Part shown: positions 15,901 through 17,129 of the stretch, one piece after another
Numbering within the stretch: the stretch's first letter is position 1
Layout: each line of letters starts with the position of its first letter
DNA from: Symbiodinium natans
Taxonomy: Eukaryota > Sar > Dinophyceae > Suessiales > Symbiodiniaceae
Length of the DNA: 17,129 nt
Direction: 5' to 3'
Assembly (NCBI GenBank): GCA_905221605.1
Contig: CAJNDS010000429.1
Coordinates: 126,001 to 143,129, forward strand
Notes under the pieces: generated by a model
The model's database searches: none
Seen by the model: the letters and a program-made list of their open reading frames with translations, nothing else
Told to the model about the DNA's origin: nothing
Made by a program: the position numbers and the translations under genes

Positions 15901-16187
15901 GCCTCGAGGTCCTCTAGGTCTGTACGAAACATCTCATCGCCATAATACAGCCATGCCTTGAACGCCATCGAAAAATCAGCCCACTTTGTCTGGTCATCTT
16001 CGACTGTGCCACCACCAAAGCTGTCTGGACACTTACAGACTTTGGAGGCTTCCGAGAATCCAGCCCTTCCTGTGCCCTTGCTGCTCTGCGAAGCTCTCTC
16101 GGCTGCCAGAGCCGCTTTCGAGGCACTCTCGGCTGCAGCTGTTGCTGCCCTCACAAGATGAGCAACATCTTCTGGGGTCAAGGCCAT
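9903..16187 (-). CDS. Ty1/copia Gag-Pol polyprotein, 2094 residues
   Basis: Single uninterrupted frame from ATG at 16185-16187 to the stop at 9903-9905. Processed by its own protease, it would give the particle protein Gag and the enzymes that copy element RNA to DNA and insert it into the nuclear genome. Order by residue: Gag about 1-345, CCHC knuckle 346-359, protease near 459, SAP-like motif about 753-790, integrase about 829-1095, acidic Ser/Pro-rich linker about 1138-1330, reverse transcriptase about 1393-1640, RNase H about 1705-1850, C-terminal extension 1851-2094. It is longer than typical copia polyproteins (about 1300-1500 residues), because of extra sequence between protease and integrase, in the linker, and after RNase H. 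There is no gag-pol frameshift or stop, so the excess of Gag over Pol must come from splicing, processing or degradation. Catalytic residues appear intact. Confidence 0.97.
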   Translation of the reverse strand: MALTPEDVAHLVRAATAAAESASKAALAAERASQSSKGTGRAGFSEASKVCKCPDSFGGGTVEDDQTKWADFSMAFKAWLYYGDEMFRTDLEDLEATKLGKATVLSAWTDEAKVRSKQLYSILCGILKGRALQVLRATSEQHGYEVWRQLVNLYSPHTKQRSLGIMTALMSFPSFSKDRSYLEQIQGLDRLAEEFRKSSGKAVQDEMMLGILTKALPAHVRQQVQLSMSESSTYAEVRERVLSFETVSHVYNASKIQQEFGVGAVYNGPQPMEIDLVSKGKGKWWTKNNQKGDYKGKKGDGTKGGHKDDRTNKGKGKGDKSGSGKASADKGKAKGQGQDKVPKGNCLYCGKPGHWKKDCWQAKRDGAVRAVTESDEPNTQQQTSAAASSSVSQSSASQAGAIRRVLQSSSAPRAFAFFDLTSQDECYKGSVRMVEQYDMSYSDNDEQWTECGDIELILDSGADHSALPLRFASIGKPAGDSGHTFVDAQGNDLPVAQVRVAEVTLGDMCFKENFIIAPVNNPLLCLGRLYKAGFEVRKWNDQLQLGCEDHAVPVEFRRNSLAVQGSIRMLEQARTGTDERLHVRAITLRSVLANLPTDGSLVQVGEAVYARCGFSANYINTTLLPLQSLLWRRTTLVKRVGQGWDLIEFCEDISKLDDYEAGLPNPQNIELVMTIAHDHEVSPEELGFEFDAEPGEAMPRHGVSLHAGVGVVDESQEPEQAEAVPAAPDEAEVPVEQRHVPLADNEVEIDGVRLDLNSTLQALRAGCVALGLTKRGSKKQCLERLRRHIQEHALLAEHQAVAAAVGDSERKPRGVTEPGNPTPEQVATHNITHQPYRSWCGLCVAHRGRQDAHHDLDHAHTSESVVSVDFGFCKRQETEEHLLTVLVVHDRHSKAVHVIPSMSKGGQSLSYLTTELTRFVAWLGHREVCFKSDGEPAIKAVVRSAERACRQLGIKVRSVTTPVEDHEANGAVEQAWKGIRAHAGVMVSQVEANCGAEGRVVFGSLHPFYMWCLVHSAWIHNRFVVQHSLTAFERVTASQYVGRICCYGEVVLGYLRISAKAGARWCKGVWLGKTAQNDTHIIATDQGLFLTRSVRRLVEQDRWSLERCGEVTLAPWEHGFASLGGKLVVNKRIVAPQVAAPTPNPAPSPALLGAGEESERVSSSGESRRTSDVEEPEMPAEAGTTEMPMIHSRSETSDTSMSLPSTGSSSELVPDEAMASRTRTAEQAASDVATGLSENPRSPKAPKVRHEVNRLEFACVCQISDNKYEHEDEAIEWTLSPEELDDLEEYDHSIEAERYEEIDWENVEAQLVFPRDTEHAPCLDESALAALDRLADEYELKRLTDMKVLLPPDSKEGPLVGRENPKQLSTKMVRTWREKTMPDPVTKVMRPVWLRRSRYVAREYNWLNPEREGLYAPASSALMTKVLPSLYTYLQARDGDWVLGSMDVSDAFLMVEQEVATEVSYQDPDGRARKFLLGRLLPGQRDGTAKWHRKLSQCLETDVNATACAAYPSAFRCNTPHGVVFLQTHVDDIEFLGKRAAVKQDFKPAMEKHFKVSCQLLEKPGDTMTFLKRLHVLGEGNTLTITPHPKHVERLMELMDLEPHMCNKKCPLMPGYTEIDVSSALDVQKTAVFRTCIGVLLYMSADLIEAQNSIRFLSQRMSSPSMRDFRMLRHLVQYLGATTNQGLLMTPEKGGLLGHEYDREWVLEAFSDSDWASQKGDRKSVSSGVVALQGNVIYTSCRSQRTIALSSAEAELYASAGVLADCMLLQVVLCTMLEIEVEALPIELHMDSSAGRQVWMRSGVGRIRHLSCRVLWVQQHVMNGRVKVSHLRGELNPADVSTKLLTRSRMRFLMYLMKVVDAYTHERIGETEYNLYLEKRTMQIAIQQVKRLEPGKMNGRAKQAIRGLVIASLTSSGMASELSEEMVCISMTSTTGTGQFVMTVLVVMVCMGLGALWLRFTRVSEPVQTNGRPAANMGDDAETQTDERHFLYKYHTENIMRERASEIERLRELSNQLGAECRGLREWNTRLQESETQLLAQVQELQQVQNPTRGEIVMTGQGHVYHTSRHCEHVSRRRATTFRRCRDCAHRDGD
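9912..10376 (-). other. C-terminal membrane, coiled-coil and Cys/His module
   Basis: Residues 1938-2092, beyond the normal end of a copia Pol. A hydrophobic span at about 1938-1958 (FVMTVLVVMVCMGLGALWL) followed by Arg looks like a transmembrane helix. A short hydrophobic segment upstream (1905-1919) ends Ser-Gly-Met-Ala-Ser and resembles a signal or second membrane segment. Residues about 1992-2048 form a charged heptad-like coiled coil (ERASEIERLRELSNQLG). The tail has Y-H2066-x4-C2071 and R-C2085-x2-C2088-x-H2090, a likely zinc site. Function is unknown; an envelope-like role, particle anchoring or tethering at a membrane are possibilities only. Confidence 0.75.
10638..11075 (-). other. 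RNase H domain
   Basis: Residues about 1705-1850. The copia RNase H landmarks are FSDSDWAS (D1712/D1714), KSVSSG, ALSSAEAELYAS (E1753/E1755), HMDSSAG (D1791) and NPADVSTKLL (D1839). All four catalytic acidic positions have a candidate. It would remove the RNA template and generate the purine-tract primer. Confidence 0.94.
11268..12011 (-). other. Copia-type reverse transcriptase domain
   Basis: Residues about 1393-1640. It begins near VWLRRSRYVARE. Motif A is SMDVSDAFL with catalytic D1447, the copia LLPGQRDGTAKWH segment lies at 1480-1492, and the active-site box is HVDD (1529-1532), supplying D1531 and D1532. The first position of the YxDD box is His in place of the common Tyr; copia-group enzymes vary there. 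Confidence 0.95.
12903..13703 (-). other. Integrase domain
   Basis: Residues about 829-1095. The zinc-binding part is compressed: H829-x3-H833-x6-C840-x2-C843 (HNITH then SWCGLC). The catalytic triad is best assigned to D869 (VVSVDFGF), D933 (KSDGEPA) and E973 (ANGAVEQ), a D-x63-D-x39-E spacing, slightly wider than the usual DD35E. It would join the linear DNA copy to host DNA with a 5 bp stagger, in agreement with the observed target duplication. Confidence 0.92.
13818..13931 (-). other. SAP-like motif between protease and integrase
   Basis: Residues about 753-790. The pattern LQALRAGCVALGL, then a Lys-Arg-Gly-Ser-Lys turn, then CLERLRRHI follows the SAP signature (helix, L-G-L, G-x-K, then a helix with R-L). 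SAP domains bind AT-rich or scaffold DNA, and here the motif could help the integration complex find chromatin. This is recognised by eye from the family pattern and needs a profile search. Confidence 0.6.
14553..14825 (-). other. Retropepsin-type aspartic protease domain
   Basis: Residues about 455-545. The active-site motif is LILDSGADHS with catalytic D459, the usual D-S/T-G-A form. A downstream hydrophobic strand and the NPLLCLGRLYKAG segment (about 521-533) fit the conserved I/L-L-G strand of retropepsins. It would act as a homodimer to cut the polyprotein. Confidence 0.9.
15111..16187 (-). other. Gag region with CCHC zinc knuckle
   Basis: Residues 1-359. An Ala/Glu-rich N-terminal helix is followed by a helical copia-type Gag core (about 55-250, including FSMAFKAWLYYGDEM and YEVWRQLVNLYSP), a very basic Lys/Gly-rich tract (about 279-342) suited to RNA binding or nuclear entry, and the knuckle C346-x2-C349-x4-H354-x4-C359. 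It would form the particle shell and bind genomic RNA. Confidence 0.93.
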
Positions 16188-16363
16188 GACCTGTAACTGT
16201 CCAACAGTTCAAGCCAGCCAATCTCGCAAATCGCCCAAAATACAGCAGCTGAAAACTATGGCTCAAATCACGGCTCTAGACTACAAAACAAGGCTTCCAA
16301 AGCCTGGACGAAAACAAAGTCGTGTCTCGAAGCCCTGGGCTTTTCCCAGTGGCTCCGCTACCA
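16188..16363 (-). other. 5' leader of the retrotransposon
   Basis: 176 nt between the 5' LTR and the polyprotein ATG, containing the primer binding site and two small stem-loop candidates: arms CTGGG and CCCAG at 16335-16349, overlapping the inner edge of the primer site, and arms AGGCTT and AAGCCT at 16291-16305. Such leaders usually carry RNA packaging signals; no more can be said from the sequence. Confidence 0.8.
16348..16363 (-). promoter_or_regulatory. Primer binding site, probably initiator tRNA-Met
   Basis: On the element's strand the sequence TGGTAGCGGAGCCACTG begins immediately after the 5' LTR with no spacer. TGG matches the tRNA CCA end, followed by complement to discriminator A and to an acceptor strand CTCCGCT ending in U72. 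The implied A1-U72 pair is typical of eukaryotic initiator tRNA-Met, the usual primer of copia elements. The organism's own tRNA sequence is not in the window, so the identity is inferred. Confidence 0.8.
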
Positions 16364-16486
16364 TGAAAACTTTTGTAAAGCCACAAAGCGCCTGCAGTCA
16401 AAACTCGGTTGAAACAACTGTACACTAACAAAACGTGTTTGACTATGTTCAAGACACATGGCTTACAATAGCGGAAAGGTTTGTCA
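16364..16486 (-). repeat. 5' LTR, 123 bp
   Basis: Identical to the 3' LTR at 9308-9430. It would carry the promoter of the element and, with TG...CA ends, the integrase recognition termini. Zero differences over 123 bases indicate a recent insertion, although a sequence this short gives a weak clock. Confidence 0.97.
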
Positions 16487-16491
16487 GTTTC
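16487..16491. repeat. Target site duplication, right copy (gtttc)
   Basis: The five bases gtttc follow the right LTR directly and match 9303-9307. Confidence 0.97.
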
Positions 16492-16651
16492 CGAGAGCTC
16501 CAGTTTCACTTCCTTTAGAGCTGAGACCCCCGAAAGCTCCAGGCTTTACCTTCTTTTAGGGCACCCGAAGGCTGTAGGCTTCTCCTCCTTTAGGGCCCCC
16601 AAAAGCTTTAGACCCTCGAGAGCTCCAGGCTTCCCTTCCTTTAGGGAGGGC

Positions 16652-16999
16652 TCACCCACAGCGATTCACTTGCTCCAAGGCTTCCAGCAGGGTTTCGGCT
16701 AATTTAGCGTATGTCGCTCTTAGCAGCACATGACAGAATCCCAGTGCATGTGTTTTGCGGTGCCACGCTCCAGGCTTCAGCTGGTTTCGGGCTGTGAGCG
16801 TCAAATCCAATAGTGCTTTGTGAGCAATATTCACTGCTTGCTTGATACAGCAATTTCCACTTTGGCATGTACTTCTTCGTAGTTCTTTTGCAGCAATGTG
16901 GCATATTGCTACACGCGCCATGCGTTCTTCCGCCATGCGGCGCATACCTTTGGTATCTTTGGCGCCCATTGTTCTTTTGCTCTTCAAGCTTATGTGCAA
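16652..16999 (-). CDS. Duplicate of the minus-strand 115-codon frame
   Basis: Copy of the frame at 3875-4222. The predicted protein is identical, the one base difference inside it (16964) being silent. As with the first copy, an upstream plus-strand frame overlaps it and I recognise no domain, so coding status is open. Confidence 0.3.
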   Translation of the reverse strand: MHISLKSKRTMGAKDTKGMRRMAEERMARVAICHIAAKELRRSTCQSGNCCIKQAVNIAHKALLDLTLTARNQLKPGAWHRKTHALGFCHVLLRATYAKLAETLLEALEQVNRCG

Positions 17000-17129
17000 G
17001 TGGCGGCAGCGTGCGAAAAGGGGATTGCAGAAGTGGATTGTGACAGAGTACCGCTGGCCACGAGTGGAGGATCACGTTTGTTTGGACATAGACCTACCAG
17101 CAGCTGAGTGCAGTGATCTGGCAGATCCG
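16842..17129 (+). CDS. Partial duplicate of the 311-codon frame
   Basis: The first 96 codons of the frame at 4065-5000, open to the window end. It differs by a silent change (GCA to GCG) and a Val-to-Asp change at codon 84 (GTC to GAC). The nominal start is TTG, with the first ATG at 16896. The status is the same as that of the first copy, a candidate exon without a recognised function. Confidence 0.25.
   Translation, partial: MIQQFPLWHVLLRSSFAAMWHIATRAMRSSAMRRIPLVSLAPIVLLLFKLMCKWRQRAKRGLQKWIVTEYRWPRVEDHVCLDIDLPAAECSDLADP

Larger units (their letters stand above)
9308..16486 (-). mobile_element. Complete Ty1/copia LTR retrotransposon, 7179 bp
   Basis: Structurally complete element transcribed right to left. 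In its own orientation the order is 5' LTR (16364-16486), primer binding site, 176 nt leader, one gag-pol frame (9903-16187), a 3' untranslated stretch of about 470 nt with a purine tract, and 3' LTR (9308-9430). The domain order protease, integrase, reverse transcriptase, RNase H places it in Ty1/copia and not Ty3/gypsy. Both LTRs are identical, the frame has no stop or frameshift, and the catalytic residues are present, so it looks recently inserted and potentially mobile. Its insertion point is confirmed by an uninterrupted paralogous site in the same window. It lies inside the degenerate edge of a minisatellite, a location unlikely to harm a gene. Confidence 0.98.
16487..17129. repeat. Segmental duplication, copy 2, right part
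   Basis: Continues the copy interrupted by the retrotransposon. 16492-17129 aligns base for base to 3715-4352 at a constant offset of 12777 with three substitutions. The first 150 bases are the degenerate array edge (CTCC-AG, TTCCTTTAGGG remnants); the rest is the unique DNA with open frames. It is cut by the window end. Confidence 0.96.

Noticed and set aside
9986-16166. Many plus-strand open frames of 60-190 codons opposite the polyprotein, such as 13848-14420.
   Set aside because: They are antisense shadows of the 2094-codon frame, with no recognisable domains.
9903-16187. A cytosine methyltransferase domain, since some dinoflagellate copia elements are known to carry one.
   Set aside because: I looked for the Pro-Cys catalytic motif and Glu-Asn-Val motif in the polyprotein and saw neither; the extra regions are a SAP-like motif, an acidic linker and the membrane/coiled-coil tail.
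9308-16486. Classification as Ty3/gypsy or as a retrovirus with a separate envelope gene.
   Set aside because: Integrase precedes reverse transcriptase, and the reverse transcriptase and RNase H motifs are copia type; there is no separate open frame between pol and the 3' LTR.

Overview
The window reads as nuclear DNA of a eukaryotic alga, most probably a dinoflagellate of the Symbiodinium type. The reasons are an intact Ty1/copia polyprotein whose integrase zinc region (H-x3-H-x6-C-x2-C, with PYRSWCGLC) matches what I recall of dinoflagellate copia elements, one inferred intron ending AG|G, and extensive short-period minisatellite DNA. No bacterial gene organisation, rRNA or CRISPR is visible, and I recognised no tRNA gene. 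The species assignment is inference.

Layout. 1-1650 is a minisatellite of about 31 bp units, with a block of variant units repeated 586 bp apart. 1651-3870 is a second minisatellite of about 34-35 bp units. 3871-5160 is non-repetitive DNA with several overlapping open frames on both strands, none of which I recognise. 5161-5487 is a decayed patch of the 35 bp repeat. 5488-6438 holds a probable two-exon gene fragment with an in-frame GT-AG intron. 6439-9307 is another long 35 bp array. 9308-16486 is a complete LTR retrotransposon on the minus strand. 16487-17129 resumes the 35 bp repeat edge and the same unique DNA seen at 3715-4352.

The retrotransposon is 7179 bp. It has two identical 123 bp LTRs (TG...CA), a 5 bp target duplication (gtttc), a primer binding site directly abutting the 5' LTR, a purine tract directly abutting the 3' LTR, and one uninterrupted 2094-codon gag-pol frame. 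The frame runs Gag, CCHC knuckle, aspartic protease, a SAP-like motif, integrase, reverse transcriptase, RNase H, then about 240 extra residues with a membrane segment, a coiled coil and a Cys/His cluster. It looks young and possibly still active.

The host sequence is a tandem duplication with a period of about 5.6 kb: the array edge plus unique DNA at 3501-4352 recurs at 9092-9307 joined to 16487-17129. The first copy keeps the empty target site (3710-3714), and the element sits at exactly that site in the second copy. The order of events is therefore readable: array growth, segmental duplication, then retrotransposon insertion.
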